Origin: Lachnoclostridium sp. UBA7215
Lineage (GTDB): Bacteria; Bacillota; Clostridia; Lachnospirales; Lachnospiraceae
Reading direction: 5' to 3'
Assembly: GCA_002490465.1 (NCBI GenBank)
Contig: DKUB01000075.1
Location: 1-64,000, forward strand
Length of the DNA stretch: 64,000 bases
Position numbers and translations under genes: made by a program. The notes under the pieces were generated by a model. It saw only the letters and a list, made by a program, of their open reading frames with translations. It was not told the origin of the DNA and made no database searches. Positions 1-7,603 of the stretch are shown one piece after another; position 1 is the stretch's first letter, and every line of letters starts with the position of its first letter.

Positions 1-1
1 G

Positions 2-145
2 GAGGATGGTGACAGGCTGTATGAGTTTGATAAAATAAAGGTGACCTTTGATCCGCCATTTCTGGATTCCAGTGGAAATGAAACAAATGGTGTTGGTGTG
101 GATTTGTATGAAGTTTTATCTGGTGGTTATGGAAGAACGATATGA
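2..145 (+). CDS. C-terminal end of an unrecognised protein (cut by window edge)
   Basis: An open frame enters from the left edge and gives 47 residues before a TGA stop. The peptide starts EDGDRLYEFDKIKV and ends LSGGYGRTI; it is acidic, mixes beta-type hydrophobic stretches with Gly/Asn turns, and reads like ordinary coding sequence. I do not recognise the family. Its end overlaps the start of the next small frame by about 17 bases, which is typical of co-transcribed genes. Confidence 0.5.
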   Translation, partial: EDGDRLYEFDKIKVTFDPPFLDSSGNETNGVGVDLYEVLSGGYGRTI

Positions 146-239
146 AAAAGTGCTAAAGCCAACCTGTCATAAAATCATAGGGCTGGAAATGGAGGCAGAG
201 AGACAGACCGCATCCAGAAAAGAAAGAAGGTGCAGATAG
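129..239 (+). CDS. small hypothetical protein, 36 aa
   Basis: This short frame begins MEERYEKVLKPTCHKI and ends in a TAG stop directly followed, in the same frame, by the ATG of the next gene. The composition (charged, helical) looks protein-like. Either it is a small gene translated just ahead of its neighbour, or it is the N-terminal half of one protein interrupted by the TAG at 237-239. The upstream ribosome binding site is weak (GGTGG). No function can be assigned. Confidence 0.35.
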   Translation: MEERYEKVLKPTCHKIIGLEMEAERQTASRKERRCR

Positions 240-455
240 ATGTTTATTGACGAGGCGATAGACTTGCGGGAGGATTTGCCGGAGGGGCTGCAGCGTGATT
301 TTGCGGAATTGCGGGAATATTATGATGCAGGAGATTGGTTTAATTTTGATATATTCTTTGAGGGAGTAGAGGCAACTGTTAAGGCATACTATCTGGCAGG
401 GAAAATCAGCAGGGAGGATTTGAACTGTATTTTTAGGAAGTATGGGATTATGTGA
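240..455 (+). CDS. small acidic hypothetical protein, 71 aa
   Basis: The frame encodes a strongly acidic, helical protein with Trp/Tyr/Phe-rich segments (EYYDAGDWFNFDIFFEG) and an ending FRKYGIM that reads as a natural C-terminus. A GAAGG element lies about 10 bases upstream of the ATG. No signal peptide or membrane segment is present. The ATG abuts the TAG of the preceding frame and both share a reading frame, so a single interrupted gene is possible. I cannot name a family; the amino-acid pattern makes it more likely real than chance. Confidence 0.55.
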   Translation: MFIDEAIDLREDLPEGLQRDFAELREYYDAGDWFNFDIFFEGVEATVKAYYLAGKISREDLNCIFRKYGIM

Positions 456-492
456 AATCGAAATTTGTCAGGGTGTTATAGAGGATAAAATT

Positions 493-600
493 ATGTTTTT
501 TGAAAATTATCAATTTCACAAAAGTAATTATGAAATTCTTCATCTGCAGAAAGATGCCATTGCTTCGCAAGAGAAGTATATAAATGGTATCAAATTTTAA
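493..600 (+). CDS. possible 35-aa peptide or gene remnant
   Basis: An ATG preceded by a GAGGAT element opens a 35-residue frame (MFFENYQFHKSNYEI...). It is AT-rich and of unclear reality, and its stop codon abuts the inverted repeat that follows. The stretch between 456 and 877 otherwise holds only this frame, another 39-residue fragment and two hairpins, so it is best viewed as decayed or intergenic DNA. Confidence 0.2.
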   Translation: MFFENYQFHKSNYEILHLQKDAIASQEKYINGIKF

Positions 601-640
601 GAGACAACAGATAAAAATATATCTAATTTCCTGTTGTCTC
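601..640. repeat. perfect inverted repeat, 10-bp arms
   Basis: GAGACAACAG at 601-610 is matched exactly by CTGTTGTCTC at 631-640 with a 20-base AT-rich loop. No T-run follows on the plus strand, so a classical intrinsic terminator is not supported; it may be a terminator remnant or a protein-binding site. Confidence 0.5.
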
Positions 641-668
641 AAATCAACATATGAAGGGAATTAGAAAA

Positions 669-788
669 ATGAATAATCCATTTAAAAGAATGACCAAAAG
701 AGAACGGGCACTTTGGTTTAATGTAGATGATTCGGATATGGTTGTGCGTTCTGCACTGGAAGGTGGAAAATGTGAGAAGAATTCGTAA
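669..788 (+). pseudogene. 39-aa fragment, possible remnant of a membrane transporter gene
   Basis: The frame starts MNNPFKRMTKRERALWF and runs into an unrelated hydrophilic tail before TAA. The first residues resemble, from memory, the N-terminus of Firmicute PnuC-type nicotinamide riboside transporters (NPFK...T/SK.E..LW), but no transmembrane segment follows. I therefore read it as a truncated remnant. That family assignment is a weak inference. Confidence 0.2.
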
Positions 789-815
789 ACCAGCAAAAAA
801 CGCTGCTTGGAAATA

Positions 816-859
816 CTATGGGGCTGTCGCATACGTGTGATTATGCGGCAGCCCCATAG
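816..859. terminator. 18-bp stem hairpin, likely terminator of the minus-strand ABC cassette
   Basis: CTATGGGGCTGTCGCATA at 816-833 pairs with 842-859 over 18 positions with a single G-U wobble and an 8-base loop. It lies just past the end of the permease gene on the minus strand. No immediate T-run follows in either direction, so termination is inferred from position and stem strength. Confidence 0.5.
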
Positions 860-877
860 CTGGTGTTATCAGTTGAT

Positions 878-1678
878 TTATCGTACATTCAGCTTTTTCT
901 TCATAATAAAAGCAGTTACTACATAGCAGGCAGCGCCGAATATGACATTCAAAGCGGTTGCCAGTGCTATTGTTATATTCATATTGGAAATTATTGCCGC
1001 ATCACTTACGTCACCTATTGTAGCCAGTGGAAGGGTGATGACCATACTAAAAATCTGTACAACCGTTGTGATAGCCATATACATGCCAAAGCTGGCAATC
1101 ACACGGTGCTCATTAAACAGCTGCCCCAACATAATGGAACAGTAAAAAATCAGAATGCCTGACGGAATTCCAATGATACCGCAGAGGGCGTATAAACTGA
1201 ACGTTATCGGGACAGAAACATTGCTGTCAACAAACAGGTATTTAATCATTTCCGATATACCGGAGGCTATTTCCGCAGGTGTAAAAACACCGGCAATAAT
1301 AATCATTCCTACAATGGCAATGCAGCCGATGATAAAGGAAGCCAGCTGCCAGACGGATGATACAATCAGCTTAGACAGAAGAATCTGCCCCGGCTTTGCC
1401 GGAATGGTAAATGTGAGGTATGCTTCCGATGTGGCCGTTGTGCGGTAAAACCGTATCACAATCAATATGGAGGATGCGATAAACAGGGCAATCATACTGA
1501 GAGTAAACCCTGTTATGCCAAAAGCAGACATGATTGCCGTAAGCGGTATGGCGTTGTCATGTAATCCAAGGCGGAACAGCAGGCTGAAAACCGGCGTGAG
1601 AACGATGGCAAAAACATACAGCGGCAGGAAGTACCGTGACAGAGCTATAAATTCGTGTTTTATCAATTTTCCTAACAT
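878..1678 (-). CDS. ABC-2 type transporter permease
   Basis: This 266-residue integral membrane protein is the permease half of a small ABC transporter. It begins with a short cytoplasmic stretch (MLGKLIKHEFIALSRY) typical of ABC-2 permeases and shows about six hydrophobic segments. The C-terminus ends in a basic tail (MKKKLNVR). Its start overlaps the end of the ATPase gene by 7 bases, so translation is coupled. By analogy with the YtrABCD and bacitracin-type families it may export a peptide or respond to cell-envelope stress, but the substrate cannot be read from the sequence. Confidence 0.85.
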   Translation of the reverse strand: MLGKLIKHEFIALSRYFLPLYVFAIVLTPVFSLLFRLGLHDNAIPLTAIMSAFGITGFTLSMIALFIASSILIVIRFYRTTATSEAYLTFTIPAKPGQILLSKLIVSSVWQLASFIIGCIAIVGMIIIAGVFTPAEIASGISEMIKYLFVDSNVSVPITFSLYALCGIIGIPSGILIFYCSIMLGQLFNEHRVIASFGMYMAITTVVQIFSMVITLPLATIGDVSDAAIISNMNITIALATALNVIFGAACYVVTAFIMKKKLNVR

Positions 1679-2367
1679 TTGAACACCTCCCGGAATAAAG
1701 TATCAACAGACTGGCCTTCTTTTTCGCGGATTTCATCCACCGTTGACTGCAGGCGTATCTGCCCGTTTTGCAGAAAGATTACGTCGTCCAGCACGCTTTC
1801 TACATCCGCAATCAGGTGGGTGGAAATCAGCACAGATGCATTTTCACTGTAGTTGTTGATAATGGTCTGCAGGATATAATCCCTTGTAGCGGGGTCGACA
1901 CCGCCGATTGGTTCATCCAGGCAGTACAGGTTGGCGTTCCGGCTCATGGTAAGGATGAGCTGTACCTTTTCCAGCGTTCCCTTTGACATATGCTTTAACT
2001 TCATTTTTTCATTAATATTCAGGTGCTTTAACATTTCTTTTGCCTTTGTCACATCAAAGTCTTCATAAAAATCATTAAAATAAGTAAACAAATCAGTAAT
2101 TTTCATCCACTTTGGGAAATAAGATGTATCAGGAAGGAATGAAACATGCTGTTTGGTTACAACCCCCGGAGCTTCCCCGCCGATGGTTATTGAACCGGAC
2201 GAGGGTACCAAAAGGCCGTTGATGATTTTTAATAATGTTGTTTTACCGCTGCCGTTCGGACCGAGCAGTCCAATAATCCGGCCGCAGTTTATGGTGAGAC
2301 TGACATCCTGCAGAGCAGTGTAGACACCATATTTTTTGCTTAAGTTGTGGGTTTCCAATAAAATCAT
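1672..2367 (-). CDS. ABC transporter ATP-binding protein
   Basis: The 231-residue protein is a stand-alone ABC ATPase energising the downstream permease. It contains the Walker A motif (GLLGPNGSGKTT, about residue 33), a Q-loop region, a degenerate signature (HMSKGTLEKV in place of LSGGQ), Walker B (LYCLDEPIGGVD) and the H-loop (ISTHL). The altered signature is usual in the YtrB-like and other exporter ATPases controlled by GntR repressors. It overlaps the regulator gene by 4 bases (ATGA) and the permease by 7. Confidence 0.9.
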   Translation of the reverse strand: MILLETHNLSKKYGVYTALQDVSLTINCGRIIGLLGPNGSGKTTLLKIINGLLVPSSGSITIGGEAPGVVTKQHVSFLPDTSYFPKWMKITDLFTYFNDFYEDFDVTKAKEMLKHLNINEKMKLKHMSKGTLEKVQLILTMSRNANLYCLDEPIGGVDPATRDYILQTIINNYSENASVLISTHLIADVESVLDDVIFLQNGQIRLQSTVDEIREKEGQSVDTLFREVFKC

Positions 2368-2735
2368 AAAATCCTCCTTTTTTGCTGCTGCATCAGAAAT
2401 TCGGAAATATCTTCTTCTGAGTAGCCAAGCTCTAATAATGACTGGTGAAACTGTTTGTAGTTTTGTTCAGCCAATTCACTGCGAAGTGTGTGGATAAGTG
2501 ACTGGTTATCCGTGACAATCCGTCCATTTGTCCGGCTGCCAATGAGCAGTCCCTCCTGTTCTAATGAAACGAGTGCTTTTTGCATCGTGTTAGGATTGAC
2601 GGCAGCCTCTGCAGCCAGTTCCCGAACAGAGGGGAAATGTTCACCGCTTTGGTAGGCGCCTGATAGAATGCGGAGTTTAATCTGCTCTATCAATTGCAGG
2701 TAAATTGGCCGGTCATTTTGTATCGTCCAGGGCAT
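2364..2735 (-). CDS. GntR family transcriptional regulator, YtrA-type
   Basis: This 123-residue protein has the N-terminal GntR winged helix (PIYLQLIEQIKLRILSG, then FPSVRELAAEAAVNPNTMQKAL) followed by only about 45 residues, the short C-terminal dimerisation tail of the YtrA subfamily. YtrA-like regulators usually repress their own ABC transporter operon and are relieved by cell-wall antibiotics or other ligands. It is the first gene of the minus-strand cassette. An AGGAGGT-like site precedes the ATG. The palindrome at 2796-2815 downstream of its promoter is the likely autoregulatory site. Confidence 0.9.
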   Translation of the reverse strand: MPWTIQNDRPIYLQLIEQIKLRILSGAYQSGEHFPSVRELAAEAAVNPNTMQKALVSLEQEGLLIGSRTNGRIVTDNQSLIHTLRSELAEQNYKQFHQSLLELGYSEEDISEFLMQQQKRRIL

Positions 2736-2795
2736 GAGTACCTCCTTTCACCAAAATGCCGCTCAAGCTTATCATTCCGATAAGAGAAGTGCGAC

Positions 2796-2844
2796 TGTAT
2801 TATTAACTTAATACAACAATACACCAGAAAAAAAGATATGTCAA
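2796..2844 (-). promoter_or_regulatory. promoter and palindromic operator of the GntR-ABC cassette
   Basis: Read on the minus strand, TTGACA (2844-2839), 17 bases, and TATTGT (2821-2816) form a good sigma-A promoter. Immediately downstream, TGTATTA-N6-TAATACA (2796-2815) is a perfect 7-bp-arm inverted repeat covering roughly -6 to +14. A repressor bound here would block initiation. That the cassette's GntR protein binds it is inference from family behaviour. Confidence 0.7.
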
Positions 2845-2851
2845 TACTTTT

Positions 2852-2925
2852 TGGCAAATTTTTTTGTTTTTTGCCAGGGGGCGACCGCTTTCGTCCTTTA
2901 CTTTTCTTTTTTTTAGTGATAAAAT
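2852..2925 (+). promoter_or_regulatory. candidate promoter region of the first oxidoreductase gene
   Basis: TTTACT (2897-2902), 17 bases, and TAAAAT (2920-2925) form a plausible but imperfect sigma-A promoter for the downstream gene. Upstream, TGGCAAA (2852-2858) and TTTGCCA (2870-2876) form an inverted repeat with an 11-base T-rich spacer that could be an operator. The evidence is positional only. Confidence 0.4.
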
Positions 2926-2965
2926 GTATCCAAAAGTGAAAAAAATCAAGGAGGAATTTTTAAAA

Positions 2966-5900
2966 ATGGCTAGAGCAAAACAATCCATGGATGGTAATAC
3001 CGCCGCAGCTCACGTGGCATACGCCTACACAGAGGTTGCCGGTATTTATCCAATCACACCTTCCAGCCCGATGGCTGACTCCGTTGATCAGTGGTCCGCA
3101 GCAGGACAGAAGAATATCTTTGACAATACGGTCAGAGTGATTGAGATGGAGTCTGAGGCCGGTGCAGCCGGAACGGTACACGGTTCTCTTGCAACAGGGG
3201 CACTTACTACAACATTTACAGCATCACAGGGACTTCTTCTGATGATTCCTAATATGTACAAAATAGCGGGTGAAATGCTTCCGAGTGTATTCCACGTTTC
3301 CGCTCGTACAGTATCTACGCACGCATTAAATATTTTTGGTGATCACAGTGACGTATATGCGTGCCGCCAGACAGGATTTGCTATGCTGGCAGAGACAAAC
3401 CCACAGGAGGTAATGGACTTGAGTCCGGTTGCCCATCTGGCAGCACTTGAGGGAAAAGTTCCATTTATTAATTTCTTTGATGGATTCCGTACTTCCCATG
3501 AGATCCAGAAAATTGAGAAATGGGATTATGAAGATTTGAAAGAAATGTGCCCGATGGATGCGGTAGAAGAGTTCCGCAAGCATGCGTTAAATCCGGAGCA
3601 CCCAACGGCACGTGGTTCCCATGAGAACGGTGACGTTTTCTTCCAGCACCGCGAGGCATGTAATAAAGCTTATGATGAGCTTCCGGCTGTTGTAGAGAAA
3701 TATATGAAGAAAGTAAATGAAAAGCTGGGAACAGATTATGACTTATTCAATTACTATGGTGCACCGGATGCTGACCGTGTCATTATTGCCATGGGCTCCA
3801 TTTGTGATGTGGCAGAAGAGGTCATTGATTATCTGACGGCTCAGGGTGAGAAAGTCGGACTCATTAAAGTACGTCTGTACCGCCCATGGTCACCGAAAGC
3901 AATTCTTAAAGTGATTCCAAAGACGGTAAAGAAGATTGCTGTTCTGGACCGTACAAAAGAGCCGGGTGCGCTTGGCGATCCGCTGTATCTGGATGTGGCT
4001 GCTACGCTCCGTGAAGCAGGAATGAACGATATTGTTCTGACAGGCGGACGTTATGGCCTTGGTTCCAAAGATACACCGCCGTCATCAGTATTTGCTGTAT
4101 ACAAAGAATTGGAGAAAGATGATCCAAAACCACGTTTCACAATCGGTATTGTGGATGATGTGACAAATCTGAGCCTGCCGGAAGTAAAACCAGCTCCAAT
4201 TACTTCTGCCGCTGGAACAAAAGAGTGCAAGTTCTGGGGTCTCGGTGGTGATGGTACCGTAGGTGCGAATAAAAACTCCACAAAAATTATTGGTGACCAC
4301 ACAGACAAGTACATACAGGCTTACTTCCAGTATGACTCCAAAAAGACAGGTGGTGTGACCATTTCCCATCTTCGTTTTGGTGACAACCCGATTAAGAGCC
4401 CATATTATATCAACCAGGCTGACTTCGTTGCCTGCCATAACCCATCTTATGTGGTAAACGGCTTCAAGATGGTGCAGGATGTAAAACCGGGCGGTGTATT
4501 CATGATTAACTGCCAGTGGTCGGATGAAGAACTGGCTGCCAAACTGAATGCAGATGCAAAGAAATATATTGCAGACAATAATATCCAGCTGTACACAATT
4601 AACGCGATTGATAAAGCAATTGAAATCGGTATGGGCAAACGTACCAATACCATTTTGCAGTCTGCGTTCTTTAAGCTGGCTGATGTAATGCCGATTGATG
4701 ATGCAGTTACCTTTATGAAAGAGGCTGCTAAGAAGTCTTATTCTAAGAAGGGTGATGCTGTCGTAGAGATGAACTACAAGGCAATTGATGCCGGTGTAGA
4801 TGCTGTACATAAAGTAGATGTTCCTGATTCATGGAAGAATCCGGAACCGGATGCTCCGGCAAAAGAAAAGACCGGACGTCCTGAGGTTGTGAAGATGGTA
4901 AATGACCTTCTTGAGCCAATCTCCAAAATGGATGGTGACAGCCTTCCGGTATCTGCTTTTGCAGAAAATCCGGATGGTCAGTTTGAGACTGGTGCTTCCG
5001 CATATGAGAAGCGCGGTACAGCCGTTACGGTTCCTGTATGGAATCCGGATACCTGTATCCAGTGTAACAACTGTGCCTTTGTATGTTCCCATGCTACCAT
5101 CCGTCCATTCCTTCTCACAGAGGATGAGGTAAAAGCAGCTCCTTCCAATATTAAGGTAGCAGATACAAAGCCAAAAGCCGGTGAGTACAAATTTACCATG
5201 AGTGTTTCCCCGCTTGACTGTATGGGATGTGGAGAATGTATTACCGTATGTCCGAAAGCTGCGGACGAGGCTATCAAAATGGTACCTCAGGAATCCCAGG
5301 CAGACGAGCAGCCGGTATTTGATTACCTGGTAGCTAACGTTGGTAAGAAAGACAGCGGATTTGCAGATACAACTCCGAAGGGAAGCCAGTTCAATCAGCC
5401 GCTACTTGAGTTCTCCGGAAGCTGTGCAGGATGTGCTGAGACTTCTTATGCAAGACTGGTTACACAGCTCTTTGGTGAGCAGATGTACATTTCCAATGCC
5501 ACAGGATGTTCTTCTATCTGGGGTAACCCAGCCGCTACTTCACCGTATACGGTGAACAAGGATTCCAAGAAGGGACCGGCTTGGTCAAACTCCCTGTTTG
5601 AGGACAACGCAGAGCATGGTCTTGGTATGCACATCGGACAGAAATATCTCCGTGATCAGGCAATTGAGAAGATTAAAGAAATTGCTGCTTCGGATAAAGC
5701 ATCCGCTGAATTTAAGGCAGCAGCAGATAAATATCTTGAGACAAAAGATGATACAAAAGCAAATGCACCTGCTACAGACGCACTTGTAAGCGAGCTTGAA
5801 AAAGCTGCCGCTGCAGGATGTGACAAGTCTAAAGAAGTGCTTGCGAAGAAAGATTACCTCGCTAAGAAATCCGTTTGGATTTTCGGTGGTGACGGTTGGG

Positions 5901-6523
5901 CATATGACATCGGATTTGGCGGTCTCGACCATGTACTTGCCTCCGGTGAAAATGTAAACGTTATGGTATTCGATACTGAGATGTATTCCAATACCGGTGG
6001 TCAGGCTTCTAAGGCTTCCAATATCGGTGAGGTTTGCCAGTTTGCCGCAGCAGGTAAGGAAATCGGCAAGAAGAGCCTTGCAGAGATTGCTATGAGCTAC
6101 GGTTATGTCTATGTAGCACAGATTGCCCTCGGAGCAAATCCGGCACAGGCAGTAAAAGCAATTGCAGAGGCAGAGGCATACAACGGCCCGTCTTTGATTA
6201 TCGGTTACGCTCCATGTGAGCTCCACGGTATTGCAAAGGGCGGCATGAACCACTGCCAGGATGAGATGAAGAAAGCGGTTAAGGCTGGTTACTGGAACCT
6301 CTTCACTTTCAATCCTGCACTTAAGGCAGAGGGCAAGAATCCATTTACCCTTGTATCCAAAGAGGGTGACGGTTCTTATCAGGAATTCCTCAACAATGAG
6401 GCACGTTATACCCGCCTGATTAAGCCATTCCCAGAGCGCGCAGAGAAACTCTTCAAAGCTTCCGAAGAAGCGGCAAAAGAGCGCTTTGCACATTTGGAGA
6501 AGTTGGTGGAACTTTATAAATAA
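2966..6523 (+). CDS. nifJ: pyruvate:ferredoxin (flavodoxin) oxidoreductase, first copy
   Basis: The enzyme oxidatively decarboxylates pyruvate to acetyl-CoA and CO2 while reducing ferredoxin, the central step of anaerobic clostridial catabolism, in the cytoplasm. The product is a 1185-residue single-chain enzyme of normal length. The N-terminal thiamine/pyruvate domain starts with YPITPSSPMA (about residue 28). Two ferredoxin-type clusters follow (CIQCNNCAFVC near 696 and CMGCGECITVCP near 751), then a cysteine motif SGSCAGCAET (about 817) and the thiamine diphosphate site GDGWAYDIG (about 975). The start is the ATG after AAGGAGG (2948-2954); an upstream in-frame extension lacks homology. Arg and Gly codons are mostly CGT/CGC and GGT, as in highly expressed genes, unlike the second copy. 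Confidence 0.97.
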   Translation: MARAKQSMDGNTAAAHVAYAYTEVAGIYPITPSSPMADSVDQWSAAGQKNIFDNTVRVIEMESEAGAAGTVHGSLATGALTTTFTASQGLLLMIPNMYKIAGEMLPSVFHVSARTVSTHALNIFGDHSDVYACRQTGFAMLAETNPQEVMDLSPVAHLAALEGKVPFINFFDGFRTSHEIQKIEKWDYEDLKEMCPMDAVEEFRKHALNPEHPTARGSHENGDVFFQHREACNKAYDELPAVVEKYMKKVNEKLGTDYDLFNYYGAPDADRVIIAMGSICDVAEEVIDYLTAQGEKVGLIKVRLYRPWSPKAILKVIPKTVKKIAVLDRTKEPGALGDPLYLDVAATLREAGMNDIVLTGGRYGLGSKDTPPSSVFAVYKELEKDDPKPRFTIGIVDDVTNLSLPEVKPAPITSAAGTKECKFWGLGGDGTVGANKNSTKIIGDHTDKYIQAYFQYDSKKTGGVTISHLRFGDNPIKSPYYINQADFVACHNPSYVVNGFKMVQDVKPGGVFMINCQWSDEELAAKLNADAKKYIADNNIQLYTINAIDKAIEIGMGKRTNTILQSAFFKLADVMPIDDAVTFMKEAAKKSYSKKGDAVVEMNYKAIDAGVDAVHKVDVPDSWKNPEPDAPAKEKTGRPEVVKMVNDLLEPISKMDGDSLPVSAFAENPDGQFETGASAYEKRGTAVTVPVWNPDTCIQCNNCAFVCSHATIRPFLLTEDEVKAAPSNIKVADTKPKAGEYKFTMSVSPLDCMGCGECITVCPKAADEAIKMVPQESQADEQPVFDYLVANVGKKDSGFADTTPKGSQFNQPLLEFSGSCAGCAETSYARLVTQLFGEQMYISNATGCSSIWGNPAATSPYTVNKDSKKGPAWSNSLFEDNAEHGLGMHIGQKYLRDQAIEKIKEIAASDKASAEFKAAADKYLETKDDTKANAPATDALVSELEKAAAAGCDKSKEVLAKKDYLAKKSVWIFGGDGWAYDIGFGGLDHVLASGENVNVMVFDTEMYSNTGGQASKASNIGEVCQFAAAGKEIGKKSLAEIAMSYGYVYVAQIALGANPAQAVKAIAEAEAYNGPSLIIGYAPCELHGIAKGGMNHCQDEMKKAVKAGYWNLFTFNPALKAEGKNPFTLVSKEGDGSYQEFLNNEARYTRLIKPFPERAEKLFKASEEAAKERFAHLEKLVELYK

Positions 6524-6540
6524 TTGAAATAATTATATAA

Positions 6541-6577
6541 AAGAAGCCGGTGCGCGACAGCGTCCGGCTTCTTTTTT
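6541..6577 (+). terminator. intrinsic terminator after the first oxidoreductase gene
   Basis: AAGAAGCCGG pairs with CCGGCTTCTT across a 13-base loop and runs into six Ts. It lies 18 bases past the stop codon. Because the convergent regulator gene ends at 6598, it may serve both directions. Confidence 0.9.
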
Positions 6578-6597
6578 GGGTGCTATGCCATTCCATG

Positions 6598-7395
6598 TTA
6601 CAGACCGACGTCCGAAATATATTTTTGGATGTCCGTGTCGGTTATGATAGAGTAAACTTTTGTATGATAGCGCTCTTCCAGCAGCGCCGATCCTGTTTTT
6701 TCAGATGATTCTTCCGGAATCATCCGGTCCGCAATAACAACAATAGCTGCTATTTCTATCTCGGCCATTTTCCTTATTTCTTTTATTCTTTCTATTAAAG
6801 TCTGTCCCGAGGATATCAAATCATCAATGATAATAACCCTGTCTCCATCCTGCAGCGTGTATCCGCACAGAGAACGCCCTCTGCTGTCTTTTACCTTTCG
6901 GTCATGGCAGTAGTTGACGGTCAGGCCGTATTTTTGAAACAGTGAGCATGCCGTTGCTGCCGAAAATGAAATGCCGTGATAGGCCATCCCCATTATTACA
7001 TCAAATTCGATATGGTTTTCCCTGATGCAGTCGGCAAAATATTCTCCTATTTTTGCAATTTGGGTATTTGTGACAAATTTCTCCGAGTTAATATAGTAGA
7101 AAGATGTTTTCCCGCATTTCAATTCACTGTTTTTTATTTCCAAAATGCCATTTCCTACCATGAATTTAACAAAGCGTTCTTTATTTGTCAGGGAATTTAA
7201 CTTATAATCCATCAGTTCATCAATGGATACCCCGAAAAAATCGGCAAGCAGAGGCAGACAGGTAATGTCCGGTAACGCCGTCTGGTTTTCCCATTTGCTG
7301 ACCGCCTGCCCGGTTAAGTGTAATTGCTCGGCGAGCTGTTCCTGTGTGATACCCCGGTTCAGACGGAGTTGCTTAATATTGTTTCCAATTGCCAT
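6598..7395 (-). CDS. XRE-type HTH regulator fused to an orotate-phosphoribosyltransferase-like domain
   Basis: The 265-residue protein has two parts. Residues 1-70 form a Cro/CI helix-turn-helix (IKQLRLNRGITQEQLAEQLHL, then AVSKWENQTALPDI). Residues about 85-265 form a type I phosphoribosyltransferase fold with the PRPP loop IIIDDLISSGQT and the look of PyrE. Either it is a regulator that senses PRPP, a nucleobase or orotate (as PurR does with a different HTH), or an enzyme tethered to DNA. The start is the ATG behind GGAGGG; a longer frame upstream has no good site. It runs opposite to, and between, two pyruvate:ferredoxin oxidoreductase genes. The regulatory role and target are inferred. 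Confidence 0.85.
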   Translation of the reverse strand: MAIGNNIKQLRLNRGITQEQLAEQLHLTGQAVSKWENQTALPDITCLPLLADFFGVSIDELMDYKLNSLTNKERFVKFMVGNGILEIKNSELKCGKTSFYYINSEKFVTNTQIAKIGEYFADCIRENHIEFDVIMGMAYHGISFSAATACSLFQKYGLTVNYCHDRKVKDSRGRSLCGYTLQDGDRVIIIDDLISSGQTLIERIKEIRKMAEIEIAAIVVIADRMIPEESSEKTGSALLEERYHTKVYSIITDTDIQKYISDVGL

Positions 7396-7441
7396 AGTAG
7401 TTCCCTCCATTTCTTTTTTGAGGAGCGCTTCTCTTGCTCTA

Positions 7442-7470
7442 ACTATACAATAGTTTTTCCACAAAGACAA
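7442..7470 (-). promoter_or_regulatory. promoter of the HTH-phosphoribosyltransferase gene
   Basis: On the minus strand TTGTCT (7470-7465), a 17-base spacer and TATAGT (7447-7442) form a sigma-A type promoter. The -10 lies in a short palindrome ACTAT-N3-ATAGT (7442-7454), a possible operator for autoregulation. Confidence 0.6.
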
Positions 7471-7603
7471 ACATCTGGCACGACAGTATAATCCAACGGG
7501 TAGTTGAATCCATTATCACATGCCTTTCTTGTATATTTTTTCCAAAACATGAAATAATAAGGAATAAAAATGAAATGAATAACTGGAAAGGAATACACAA
7601 AAT

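Noticed and set aside
4085..4810. Long open frame on the minus strand inside the first oxidoreductase gene
   Set aside because: The product is rich in Cys, Ile and His with no domain pattern, and the plus strand has an unmistakable conserved enzyme; this is an antisense shadow.
5585..6493. 302-codon minus-strand frame within the first oxidoreductase gene
   Set aside because: Its length follows from the strong codon bias of the sense gene; no ribosome binding site or family pattern supports it.
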